In this document: one piece after another, positions 55,603 to 63,797 of the stretch
Position numbering within the stretch: the stretch's first letter is position 1
How the letters are laid out: every line of letters starts with the position of its first letter
Assembly: GCA_017512365.1 (NCBI GenBank)
Contig: JAFWGQ010000071.1
Span: forward strand, 1 to 64,000
Reading direction: 5' to 3'
Source of the DNA: Mogibacterium sp.
GTDB lineage: Bacteria > Bacillota > Clostridia > Peptostreptococcales > Anaerovoracaceae
DNA length: 64,000 nucleotides
The notes under the pieces: generated by a model
What the model was told of the DNA's origin: nothing
Database searches by the model: none
What the model saw: only the letters and a program-made list of their open reading frames with translations
Position numbers and translations under genes: made by a program

Positions 55603-55680
55603 ATGAAGCACAAATACTGGGCATGGGCAACCGTATTCTGCATGTTCATGACAATGATGACAGGCAAAAAGAAAGCTTAA
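55603..55680 (+). CDS. 25-residue membrane peptide
   Basis: ATG 55603 is eight bases after AAGGAG. The product begins MKHKYWAWATVFCMFMTMMT and ends GKKKA: a hydrophobic, Met/aromatic-rich stretch with basic ends, fit to span or lie on the membrane. It is followed 35 bases later by the DUF6110 gene with its own AGGAGG. Its constant neighbours are metal-transport genes. Family not assigned. Confidence 0.65.
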   Translation: MKHKYWAWATVFCMFMTMMTGKKKA

Positions 55681-55715
55681 ACAGAGTAATCATAGAATTC
55701 AGGAGGTAAAAAAGA

Positions 55716-56030
55716 ATGAGTATTTTTACATGGAAACACGCAGGGCTTTTCTTAGGCGGAATGCTGTTCCAGGCAAAGGGAATCGATCTTCTTGCAAGCG
55801 AAAAAGCACATGATCTGTATGTAAAAACGACAGCTCTTGGTCTTCGCTGCAGAGATGAGGTAATGAAGAATGTCACTTCAGTCAGAGAAGGCTGCGAGGA
55901 CATATATGCGGAGGCGACACAGCTAAATGAGGAAAGAGCCAACGCGCCCGAGGTCGAGACCGTAGTGATAGAAGACAAGAGCAAGGCTAAGAAGGCTGCA
56001 AAGAAGACCGAAAAGAAATCTGATAAATAA
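55716..56030 (+). CDS. DUF6110 family protein
   Basis: 104 residues. N-terminal hydrophobic segment with two Gly motifs (WKHAGLFLGGMLFQAKGIDLLAS split as HAGLFLGGMLFQ), then ASEKAHDLYVKTTALGLRCRDE with one Cys, and a Lys/Glu-rich C-terminus (KKAAKKTEKKSDK). DUF6110 proteins typically neighbour heavy-metal P-type ATPases, as here (15 bases upstream of one). The layout recalls proteins that dock on a transporter's membrane part; function unproven. Confidence 0.85.
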   Translation: MSIFTWKHAGLFLGGMLFQAKGIDLLASEKAHDLYVKTTALGLRCRDEVMKNVTSVREGCEDIYAEATQLNEERANAPEVETVVIEDKSKAKKAAKKTEKKSDK

Positions 56031-56045
56031 GGATCGGAGGCACTT

Positions 56046-58124
56046 ATGAGATTTATAGTCCGTGCAGAATCGCGCGGCAGATTGAGGGTGCATGCAGATA
56101 TCGACAGGATGAGCCTGGCTGAGGCAGATGTCCTGGAATACTACATGAAATATATTCCCGGCGTAAAACATGTCAAGGTATATGACCGCACATGTGATGC
56201 GGTGATACTTTATGACTGCGACAGAGATGATGTCACGGAGGCTCTGGCGCGCTTTTCATTCGATGATGAAGCAGCGCGGGCGCTGGTTCCTGAACACACA
56301 AGCAGGGTATCTGACCGCGAGTTTGAGAACAGGCTTTTGAACAGGACCATATTCAGGTATGCGCGCAAGCTCCTGCTGCCGCATCCTCTTATGGTATTCT
56401 GGGACGCTAACAAAGCGTGCGGATATCTGAAGGAAGGTCTGAAGGCGCTTCTTGATGGCAATCTCACAGTTGCTGTTCTTGATGCTGCGGCTATTACTAC
56501 ATCCTTCGCAAGGGGCGATCACGAGACATCTTCATCGGTCATGTTCCTGCTGCAAATAGGAGATCTGCTTGAGGAATGGGCTCACAAGAAGTCCGTCGAG
56601 GATCTTGCCGGGCTTATGTCACTCAACGTGGACAAGGCCTGGGTAGTCAGGGGCGGCGCAGAGGAGCTGGTGTCTGTAGGCGACATCGCTGCAGGAGATC
56701 ACGTTGTCGTAAGGATGGGCAATATGATCCCGCTTGACGGTAAGGTGATATCCGGTACAGCCATGGTGAACCAGCAGACTATGACAGGCGAATCGATGCC
56801 TGTAAAGAAGTCTGCGGGCAGTTATGTCTACGGCGGAACTGTGATCGAGGAGGGAGAGTGCATCTTCGTTGTCGACAAGGCTGCGGGAAGCGGCAGATAC
56901 GATCGCATAGTCAGGATGATCGAGGAGTCCGAGAAACTCAAGTCAGTGAGTGAATCGAAGGCGGCCGACCTTGCCGACAGGCTCGTTCCGTATAGTCTGG
57001 CGGGCACGCTTATAGCTTACGCTCTTACCCGCAACGTTCAGACCGCAATGGCATTCCTGATGGTGGATTATTCCTGCGCTCTCAAGCTTTCTATGCCGCT
57101 TGCTGTGCTTTCTGCCATGAGAGAAAGCGGAAGGCACCGTATAACCGTCAAGGGAGGCAAGTTCCTTGAGATCGTTGCTGAAGCAGATACCATCGTTTTC
57201 GACAAGACAGGGACACTTACCAATGCGACTCCTTCGGTCGTAGACGTGATACCATTCGGTGGCAATGACGCCAGCGAGATGCTCAGAATAGCGGCATGTC
57301 TTGAAGAGCATTATCCGCACTCGATAGCAAATGCAGTTGTCGAGGCGGCCAGGGTCCGGGGACTTGAGCACGATGAGATGCACAGCGAGGTGGAATACGT
57401 TGTTGCACACGGTATTACAAGCTCGATAGACGGACAGAAGGCATCCATAGGAAGCTATCACTACATATTTGAAGACGAGGGCTGCAGGGTGCCGGAAGGA
57501 GAAGAAGAAAAGTTCGAACAGCTGCCTGCGGAGTATTCACTGCTTTATCTTTCGGTATCCGGCAGACTTGCGGCGGTCATCTGCATCGAGGACCCGGTAA
57601 GAGAAGATGCGCCTGAGGTCATTGAAGAACTGAGGAACAGGGGTTTCAGCCGAATAGTCATGATGACGGGCGACAGCGAGAAGACTGCGGCCTATGTCGC
57701 GTCAAAGACAGGAGTCGATGAATACATATCCGAGGTCCTGCCGGAAGACAAGGCAGGATTCGTGCGAAGCGTAAAGTACGACGGGCACAGAGTGGTGATG
57801 ATAGGAGACGGCATCAATGACTCTCCGGCGCTTTCGGAGTCCGATGCAGGTATAGCTGTCAACACCGGCGCAGCTATAGCCAGAGAGATCGCGGATATAA
57901 CCATTGAGGCAGAGAATTTAGGAGAACTGCTTGTGCTCAGAGAAATATCCGAAGCTCTGATGCGCAGGATAGACGGGGATTACAGAGCGATCATAACGCT
58001 CAACTCGATGCTGATCATGTTGGGAGCCTTCGGCATCATAACGCCGGCAACATCTGCACTGCTGCACAATCTATCTACCATAGGCATCAGCCTGTATAAC
58101 ATGACAGACCTGATAAAAGCATAG
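56046..58124 (+). CDS. Heavy-metal P1B-type ATPase with SCA in place of CPC
   Basis: 692 residues, ATG after GGAGG. Residues 1-75 are an HMA-like ferredoxin fold without the CxxC pair (GRLRVHADIDRMS). The A domain has MTGESMPV. The metal-site helix reads VDYSCALKLSMPLAV with C344, so CPC is replaced by SCA and Pro is lost at that point. The phosphorylation site is FDKTGTLTN (D386), then HPHSIANAVVEAA-like HYPHSIA, MTGDSEKTA and GDGINDSPAL. It should export or load a transition metal; the altered motif blocks a Cu/Zn assignment. Confidence 0.92.
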   Translation: MRFIVRAESRGRLRVHADIDRMSLAEADVLEYYMKYIPGVKHVKVYDRTCDAVILYDCDRDDVTEALARFSFDDEAARALVPEHTSRVSDREFENRLLNRTIFRYARKLLLPHPLMVFWDANKACGYLKEGLKALLDGNLTVAVLDAAAITTSFARGDHETSSSVMFLLQIGDLLEEWAHKKSVEDLAGLMSLNVDKAWVVRGGAEELVSVGDIAAGDHVVVRMGNMIPLDGKVISGTAMVNQQTMTGESMPVKKSAGSYVYGGTVIEEGECIFVVDKAAGSGRYDRIVRMIEESEKLKSVSESKAADLADRLVPYSLAGTLIAYALTRNVQTAMAFLMVDYSCALKLSMPLAVLSAMRESGRHRITVKGGKFLEIVAEADTIVFDKTGTLTNATPSVVDVIPFGGNDASEMLRIAACLEEHYPHSIANAVVEAARVRGLEHDEMHSEVEYVVAHGITSSIDGQKASIGSYHYIFEDEGCRVPEGEEEKFEQLPAEYSLLYLSVSGRLAAVICIEDPVREDAPEVIEELRNRGFSRIVMMTGDSEKTAAYVASKTGVDEYISEVLPEDKAGFVRSVKYDGHRVVMIGDGINDSPALSESDAGIAVNTGAAIAREIADITIEAENLGELLVLREISEALMRRIDGDYRAIITLNSMLIMLGAFGIITPATSALLHNLSTIGISLYNMTDLIKA

Positions 58125-58130
58125 CTACAG

Positions 58131-58159
58131 ACGACTGTTGAAATATACAGTCGTTTTTT
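58131..58159 (+). terminator. Terminator after the P-type ATPase gene
   Basis: ACGACTGT and ACAGTCGT pair around 8 bases, then TTTTTT. It is followed at once by CTTTTGACA of the next promoter. Confidence 0.85.
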
Positions 58160-58162
58160 CTT

Positions 58163-58191
58163 TTGACAAAGGAATTAGAGAAGACTAACAT
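58163..58191 (+). promoter_or_regulatory. Promoter with TetR-type operator (operon with HMA protein)
   Basis: TTGACA (58163-58168), 17-base spacer, TAACAT (58186-58191), containing ATTAG-AGAAGA-CTAAC (58174-58189), the same palindrome arms and position as at 45794-45809. Any start codon must lie after about 58198. Confidence 0.8.
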
Positions 58192-58231
58192 ATATGCAAA
58201 AGAAGCAAGTAAGATAAGGGAGATAAAAAAC

Positions 58232-58609
58232 TTGGATAAACTGATAATCATAATAGGGATACTGCTGATCGCTTATGCAGTATACGGTACTGTTCAGAAG
58301 GCGAGAGGAAAGGCTAAGTCGAGCTGCTGCGGCAGTGCGGAGTCTGTATTGCCAAGGAAGGTAGAAGATACGGATGAGTCTCATTATCCGTTTAAATATC
58401 ACATATCGATCGATGGCATGAAGTGCAGCAACTGCGCAGCAAGCGTTGAGAATGCTATCAATGCATCAGGCGACACATGGGCACATGTCAATCTGGGACG
58501 GAATAGAGCGGAGGTACTTTCTAAAACAGAGAAGACAGAAGAGGATTTCGCAAAGACGCTCAAAGGAACGAGCTATAAAGTGACAGCCTGCGAGCAGATA
58601 GAGAAATAA
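58232..58609 (+). CDS. Membrane-anchored HMA-domain (metal-binding) protein
   Basis: 125 residues from TTG 58232, nine bases after AAGGGAG. A longer in-frame version would start inside the -35 box and is excluded. Membrane helix at residues 3-22, then SSCCGS, then an HMA fold with the metal-binding loop SIDGMKCSNCAASVENAI (GMxCxxC). It should bind soft metals (Cu, Zn or Cd) and hand them to a transporter such as the adjacent P-type ATPase. First gene of the operon with a methyltransferase, ZIP and hydrolase genes. Confidence 0.85.
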   Translation: MDKLIIIIGILLIAYAVYGTVQKARGKAKSSCCGSAESVLPRKVEDTDESHYPFKYHISIDGMKCSNCAASVENAINASGDTWAHVNLGRNRAEVLSKTEKTEEDFAKTLKGTSYKVTACEQIEK

Positions 58610-58627
58610 GCTTAGAGAAGGAATATC

Positions 58628-59461
58628 ATGGAAAGATACCATATCGAAAAGAACTCTGTGCAGGAGACGCTGATGATACCTCTCATCGGCCGCAAGGTCT
58701 GTTCAGATCATTACCCTCATCTGTTCGCCGACCCTGAGGCAGACAGGATACTCGGTATGCTGGACTATGACCTTGCACCGAAGCTCAAAAAGATGGAAAC
58801 ACCGGCAGGATTGTTCGGAGCACTCGAGGTGGCACAGAGACAGTACGACCTCGCATGGGAAGTGAAGGACTATCTGAAGGATCACCCTGATGCCGCGGTA
58901 GTCAACATGGGCTGCGGGCTGGATGATACATTCAGTAAGTGCGACAACGGCACATGCAAAGGCTACAATATTGACATGCCTGATGTCATAGAGACCAGGA
59001 ATATACTCCTGCCTGCAGGAGAGAGGGAGACCAATATCTCATGCGATCTCAATGACTATGCGTGGATGGACCTCATTGATACAAGCGGCGGCGCAGTATT
59101 CTTCGCTTCAGGAGTTTTCTATTACTTCCATACTGAAGACGTGAAGAAGCTGTTTACTGAGATGTCGCGCAGGTTCCCTGGAGGAGTGCTCGTCTTTGAC
59201 TGCTGCAACAGCCGCGGTGCAAAGATGATGACAAAGACATGGCTCAAGGAGGCCGGCATCAGCGATGTGAATGCATATTTCTCTCTTGAGAACGCATGGG
59301 AGATAAAAGGCTGGCAGGGTAATTTCGCAGACATCACATCAAGAAGCTACATGAGAGGCTACCGGGACATCTATGACGATGTCAGCAGATTCCACAAGCT
59401 CATGATAAAGTTCTGCGACAGGATGGTAAAAATGGTGATCATCAGGATCGGATTCAGATAA
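58628..59461 (+). CDS. TcmP/leucine-carboxyl-methyltransferase-like SAM methyltransferase
   Basis: 277 residues, ATG after AGAAGGAATATC. Features: an N-terminal helix TLMIPLIGRKVCSDHYP, motif I VVNMGCGLDDTFSKC (a GxGxxxT form typical of LCM/TcmP O-methyltransferases) and acidic YNIDMPDVIETR with the characteristic P-D. GGAVFFASGVFYYF follows. It probably O-methylates a carboxyl or hydroxyl. Two bases separate it from the ZIP gene. Confidence 0.88.
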   Translation: MERYHIEKNSVQETLMIPLIGRKVCSDHYPHLFADPEADRILGMLDYDLAPKLKKMETPAGLFGALEVAQRQYDLAWEVKDYLKDHPDAAVVNMGCGLDDTFSKCDNGTCKGYNIDMPDVIETRNILLPAGERETNISCDLNDYAWMDLIDTSGGAVFFASGVFYYFHTEDVKKLFTEMSRRFPGGVLVFDCCNSRGAKMMTKTWLKEAGISDVNAYFSLENAWEIKGWQGNFADITSRSYMRGYRDIYDDVSRFHKLMIKFCDRMVKMVIIRIGFR

Positions 59462-59463
59462 TT

Positions 59464-60249
59464 ATGTTTTCCAGAGAAGTGATTACGGGACTGTTGATCC
59501 CGTTTGTCGGGACTTCAGCGGGAGGCGCATGCGTCTTCTTCATGAAGAGAGAACTGAATATCGGCATCCAGAAGGCACTGACCGGATTTGCCGCCGGCGT
59601 GATGGTGGCTGCGTCAGTTTGGAGTCTCATTATTCCTGCAATCGAGCAGTCTGACAGTATGGGGAGACTTTCATTCCTTCCGGCTTTCATTGGATTCTGG
59701 CTGGGAATTCTGTTCCTGCTGATACTGGACAACATAACGCCGCATCTGCATCTCAATTCCGATAAGACAGAAGGCCCTTCAAGTCATCTGGCAAGGACTA
59801 CTATGATGGTGCTTGCTGTGGTGCTTCACAACATACCTGAAGGCATGGCTGTCGGAGTCGTATATGCCGGATATATATCCGGTTCTGCAGACATAACAGC
59901 AGGCGGAGCGCTGGCTCTGTCTTTGGGAATAGCCATTCAGAACTTTCCTGAAGGCGCCATAATATCCATGCCGCTTTATGCCGCAGGCAGGAGCAAGTTA
60001 AGAGCTTTCGCAGACGGAGTGCTGTCCGGAGCAGTCGAACCTGTCGCGGGATTTCTGACTATACTTGCAGCATCGCTGATAGTCCCGGCGATGCCGTATC
60101 TTTTAAGTTTTGCCGCAGGAGCGATGATATACGTAGTAGTCGAAGAGCTGATACCTGAAATGGCAGAGGGCGAGCATTCGCATATCGGAGTGCTGCTCTT
60201 TGCAGCAGGCTTCACGGTTATGATGGCTCTTGATGTAGCGCTCGGATAG
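59464..60249 (+). CDS. ZIP family metal transporter
   Basis: 261 residues, eight membrane helices. The two metal-site helices read LHNIPEGMAVGV (helix 4) and IQNFPEGAIISMPL (helix 5, Gln in place of the first His, as in GufA-type ZIPs). VVEELIPEMAEGEHSHIG near the C-terminus is also typical. It imports or equilibrates Zn2+ or Fe2+. Start ATG overlaps the spacer after the methyltransferase stop, so coupling is likely. A gene for an ATC-hydrolase protein follows 13 bases later. Confidence 0.94.
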   Translation: MFSREVITGLLIPFVGTSAGGACVFFMKRELNIGIQKALTGFAAGVMVAASVWSLIIPAIEQSDSMGRLSFLPAFIGFWLGILFLLILDNITPHLHLNSDKTEGPSSHLARTTMMVLAVVLHNIPEGMAVGVVYAGYISGSADITAGGALALSLGIAIQNFPEGAIISMPLYAAGRSKLRAFADGVLSGAVEPVAGFLTILAASLIVPAMPYLLSFAAGAMIYVVVEELIPEMAEGEHSHIGVLLFAAGFTVMMALDVALG

Positions 60250-60262
60250 GAGGAAAAAACTC

Positions 60263-60925
60263 ATGAAATACGTGGGTATGCCAATGGGTATGTGGCTTCT
60301 GTACTCAAAATCGTTCAGGGATCATCTCGTTTTTGTCTTTGACTATGACCTGAAAACAGCGGATGAAGTGACCGCAAAAGCAAAGTGGAAGTACAGGAGC
60401 ATAATCGAAAGCCTTCCTGAATTCGAAAAAGAAGACCGCTTCAAGATGAACATAGTCAACTGCGCGCTTGTGTCGGCATTCATCCTAAACATGCCTGAGC
60501 GTCCTTCTGTAGAAAAGCTCACTGAATTCTATGCGAAGGCCATGATGAACGAGCTGACAAAGAAGTTCTTTGCTTTAGCGGGCAAGAACAAGTTCTCAGC
60601 CGAGGATCTTAAGGGAATGAGGCAGACTGCAGATCTTGATGCAGCTGACCGGAACCCTTATTCATGGAACATGGATCTTCTTGAGTATAAGGAGGGCAGC
60701 GGATACGAGGCAAGGTTCACGAAGTGCGGAATCTGCACGCTTATGAATGAACTCGGCCTGTATGATCTTGTGCCTGCGATGTGCAGCTTCGACTATACGA
60801 TGGCTGAGGCTGCGGGCACATATGATTTCGTAAGAGAATACACTCTGGCATCCGGCGGCCCGTACTGCGACTGCGGATATAAACGGAAAAGCCATCCTCG
60901 CAGGGAGGAAAAGAATTATGTATGA
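60263..60925 (+). CDS. Stand-alone L-2-amino-thiazoline-4-carboxylate hydrolase family protein
   Basis: 220 residues, ATG after AGGAGGAAAAAAC. The family motif set is complete: C155/C158 (KCGIC), C174-x2-D177, R191 and C202-D203. The end is basic (KRKSHPRREEKNYV). It aligns in motif spacing with the domains fused to the methyltransferases at 46641 and 49513. Known family members hydrolyse a cysteine-derived thiazoline; here the metal-rich context allows a metal-binding role for the four Cys. Confidence 0.85.
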   Translation: MKYVGMPMGMWLLYSKSFRDHLVFVFDYDLKTADEVTAKAKWKYRSIIESLPEFEKEDRFKMNIVNCALVSAFILNMPERPSVEKLTEFYAKAMMNELTKKFFALAGKNKFSAEDLKGMRQTADLDAADRNPYSWNMDLLEYKEGSGYEARFTKCGICTLMNELGLYDLVPAMCSFDYTMAEAAGTYDFVREYTLASGGPYCDCGYKRKSHPRREEKNYV

Positions 60926-60953
60926 AATATGTGGGGATTTACTGAGGTGAAAT

Positions 60954-63032
60954 ATGCAGTTTGTTGAAATGGGGAATGAAAATGGAAAGACGCTGATGCT
61001 TCTGCCCGGGACTTGCTGCGACTATCAGACAAACTTCGCCAATGTACTGGGCAGGCTGGCAGATAAGTATCACCTGATATGCGTCAATTATGATGGCTTC
61101 GACGGCAGCGATGCGATATTTCCGGATATGATCACTGTCACAGAGAAGATAGAGCGGTACATTAAAGATAATCACAACGGCAGTCTGGACGGAGCACTCG
61201 GATCTTCTCTGGGCAGCAGCTTTGTAGGACAGCTGATCCAGAGAAGGAACATCCATCTGGATCACGGTATCTTCGGAAGTCCGGATCTTGATCAGAGCGG
61301 CAGACTGAGCGCGAAGCTCCAGGCAAAGCTTGTAGTACCGCTGCTGACAAGCTTCACTGGAAGTGAGAAGAAAAGGGAAAAGACCAGACAGAAGCTGAAG
61401 GATTTCTTCCTTATGAGCGATGAGGCGGCAGGCAGGTTCATGGAATGCTTCGCGAAGTTCGATCCGGAGTCGATTAAGAATGAGTATTACACCGACCTTC
61501 TCACATGGCTTGACGAAGACATACATGTGGATGGGACTAAAGTACATTTCATATATGCCAACAAGATGGGAGAGAAGTATCTTAAGCGCTATAAGAAGTA
61601 TTTCCGTGATCCGGATATACGCGAGTTCGACATGCAGCATGAGCAATGGCTCTTCGGCGGTGATGAATATGCCGAGCCTGTTCTTAAAGCGATCGATGAA
61701 TTCATGAATGATGAGACAGGCAGCAATGTATACGAAGCATATGATTTGAAGACAGTAAGGAATAAGGGGAAGATATACAGGAAGGCGCTTGAAGCTGCAG
61801 GTATCGGCGATGTGGATAATAAGGTCGTTGCATACGAGAAGCGCCTGAGAGAAATGTATTGCTCAGAAAACTTCAGAAAGCATAATGTCTATCCGACCAC
61901 AGACGCAGTGCACATTTACTCTGTCATAGCCATGTGCCTCGAACTAAAGGAGATGGGACTGACGGATGCGCAGATAATAGATGCTGTCAATAAAGGCTTC
62001 AGTGTACGAAGGAATCTCTTCGGGGGGCTCATAAAGTGTATCGACTGTCTTCCATTCGCATACAGGATAGCCTGGAAATGGAACATCTCAGATCATGACA
62101 AGAGAGTAAAAGACGGCAGTATCACGTATGATGTCTTTGATGTCAGTCCTGACAGGATAGAGTACAGCATATCGAAATGCGTATATGTCGAGATGTTCGA
62201 GACTTACGGGATCCGTAGTTTGTGCAAGATATTCTGCATGACTGATACTACTGCCTATGAGAATCTTTCGAAACATGTAAAATTCATAAGGCACTCCGAT
62301 CTGTCAGACGGAGACTGCTGCCATGATGAAGTGGCAGACCGCAGAACGCTGTATCCGAAAAAGTATGAAAAAAAGATGTGCGAATGGCTGAAAATCAGGT
62401 ACGGCAATCAGCAGACAGAGCTGATATGGGATAAGACCATGGCGAAATACAGAGACTATCTGAAAGAGTCGCCTGATTACGGCGGCACGAAAAACGGACA
62501 TGCCATGTCGATATACGGTAGTATGCTGGTGTTTGCGATGATCGAGTCTCTGCCGGATCAGCCGCAGATGGACGAGCTGCAGAGGTTCACACAGGATCTT
62601 TTCATGGAGCCTTTTGTAAAGCTCGGAAAGATATTCGATCTTGATCGTGCCAGAGATATAGCATTGATAGACAAGGTGTTCCGCAAAGTGGCTAAGCGCG
62701 ATAATAAGGACAGCACCAAATGGCCGTGCGGATTTCATACTGTTTACGATGGCTTTGATAAGGCAAAGGGAACAACAAGTTATCACTTCAATCAGTGCCC
62801 TGTGGCGGAGTTTGCGAAAAAGCATGACCTTCTGCATTATTTGCCACTAATGTGCAACTGTGACTTCTACGGGATAGAACAGATACACGGACAGCTGATA
62901 AGAGAGGGCACCTGCGGCAATTCAGACAGATGCGATTATCTGATCGCAGGAAGAAACAACCAGATCGTTTCCGCATATGAAACACTAACTGATGATAAAG
63001 GATTTCTGGTAAGCAGAAAAAAGGACTCATGA
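60954..63032 (+). CDS. Alpha/beta hydrolase with two ATC-hydrolase-like domains
   Basis: 692 residues. Residues 1-255: alpha/beta hydrolase with nucleophile elbow GSSLG (Ser85) and LLPGTCCD in the oxyanion position; the predicted His is in MQHEQWLFGG. Residues 260-470: ATC-like domain 1 with C409, C424, C428-x2-D431, R446 and CCHD (455-458), a divergent end. Residues 470-692: domain 2 with C615, C634-x2-D637, R650 and C660-D661, the canonical form. Internal duplication of this family is unusual. Its stop overlaps the next ATG by 4 bases. Confidence 0.85.
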   Translation: MQFVEMGNENGKTLMLLPGTCCDYQTNFANVLGRLADKYHLICVNYDGFDGSDAIFPDMITVTEKIERYIKDNHNGSLDGALGSSLGSSFVGQLIQRRNIHLDHGIFGSPDLDQSGRLSAKLQAKLVVPLLTSFTGSEKKREKTRQKLKDFFLMSDEAAGRFMECFAKFDPESIKNEYYTDLLTWLDEDIHVDGTKVHFIYANKMGEKYLKRYKKYFRDPDIREFDMQHEQWLFGGDEYAEPVLKAIDEFMNDETGSNVYEAYDLKTVRNKGKIYRKALEAAGIGDVDNKVVAYEKRLREMYCSENFRKHNVYPTTDAVHIYSVIAMCLELKEMGLTDAQIIDAVNKGFSVRRNLFGGLIKCIDCLPFAYRIAWKWNISDHDKRVKDGSITYDVFDVSPDRIEYSISKCVYVEMFETYGIRSLCKIFCMTDTTAYENLSKHVKFIRHSDLSDGDCCHDEVADRRTLYPKKYEKKMCEWLKIRYGNQQTELIWDKTMAKYRDYLKESPDYGGTKNGHAMSIYGSMLVFAMIESLPDQPQMDELQRFTQDLFMEPFVKLGKIFDLDRARDIALIDKVFRKVAKRDNKDSTKWPCGFHTVYDGFDKAKGTTSYHFNQCPVAEFAKKHDLLHYLPLMCNCDFYGIEQIHGQLIREGTCGNSDRCDYLIAGRNNQIVSAYETLTDDKGFLVSRKKDS

Positions 63033-63790
63033 CCATACACGAATTTGGAAAAGAGAATAAATATGTGATCGTGATGTTCCATCCGCTTGGCGTGTGGTGG
63101 GATGTTTTCGAATATGTGATCCCCGAACTGTCCGAATGTTTCCATCTGATAATACCGGCAATACCGGGAATGGATCCGGATGTGCCGCTGAGAGACTTTT
63201 CAAGTATTGAGGACCTAGCGGAAGAGATGGAGGACTGGCTTCATGCGAATGGTCACGATCATGTCTGCTGCCTCTATGGCTGCTCGATGGGAGGCGCTCT
63301 TGTTATGCGGATGCTTGCTGATGGGAAGATAACAGCTGATAATGCGGTCATAGACGGAGGCATCACACCATACCAACTGCCGAAGCCCGTGACATATCTG
63401 ATCGGAATGAAGGACTTTATGATGACCATGGCCGGCAGATACATGAGTGTAAAGGCACTCTCGAGTGTGTTCGATCCTGACAAGTATTCTGAGGAGGACA
63501 TTGTCTACATAAAAAAAGTGCTGGGCAGCATGAGCGCCCGCACTGTATGGAGGGGATTCTATTCGACAAATAATTACAGTATGCCTTCACAGCCTGTAAG
63601 GACTGATGCTCATGTCGAATACTGGTACGGCGAAGACGAAAGAAAAGCGCGCGATTGGGACATCGAATATGTCAGAAGGATGTTCCCGGGGACTGTATTC
63701 AAAGAAAACAAAGGGCAGGATCATGCTGAGTTCTTCACGCTGCATCCGGCAGAGTTCTGCAAAAGCCTGAAGACAGTGATTGAAAGGTGA
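63029..63790 (+). CDS. Alpha/beta hydrolase
   Basis: 253 residues, ATGA overlap with the preceding gene. Fold features: VIVMFHPLGVWWDVFEYV (oxyanion HPLG), LYGCSMGGALVMR with Ser86, and a His in GQDHAEFFTLHP near residue 232. It is a soluble hydrolase or thioesterase-like enzyme. Its sequence type (W-W-D-V, G-C-S-M-G-G) is close to the N-terminal domain of the preceding fusion gene in layout. Substrate unknown. Confidence 0.88.
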   Translation: MTIHEFGKENKYVIVMFHPLGVWWDVFEYVIPELSECFHLIIPAIPGMDPDVPLRDFSSIEDLAEEMEDWLHANGHDHVCCLYGCSMGGALVMRMLADGKITADNAVIDGGITPYQLPKPVTYLIGMKDFMMTMAGRYMSVKALSSVFDPDKYSEEDIVYIKKVLGSMSARTVWRGFYSTNNYSMPSQPVRTDAHVEYWYGEDERKARDWDIEYVRRMFPGTVFKENKGQDHAEFFTLHPAEFCKSLKTVIER

Positions 63791-63797
63791 AACTGCA

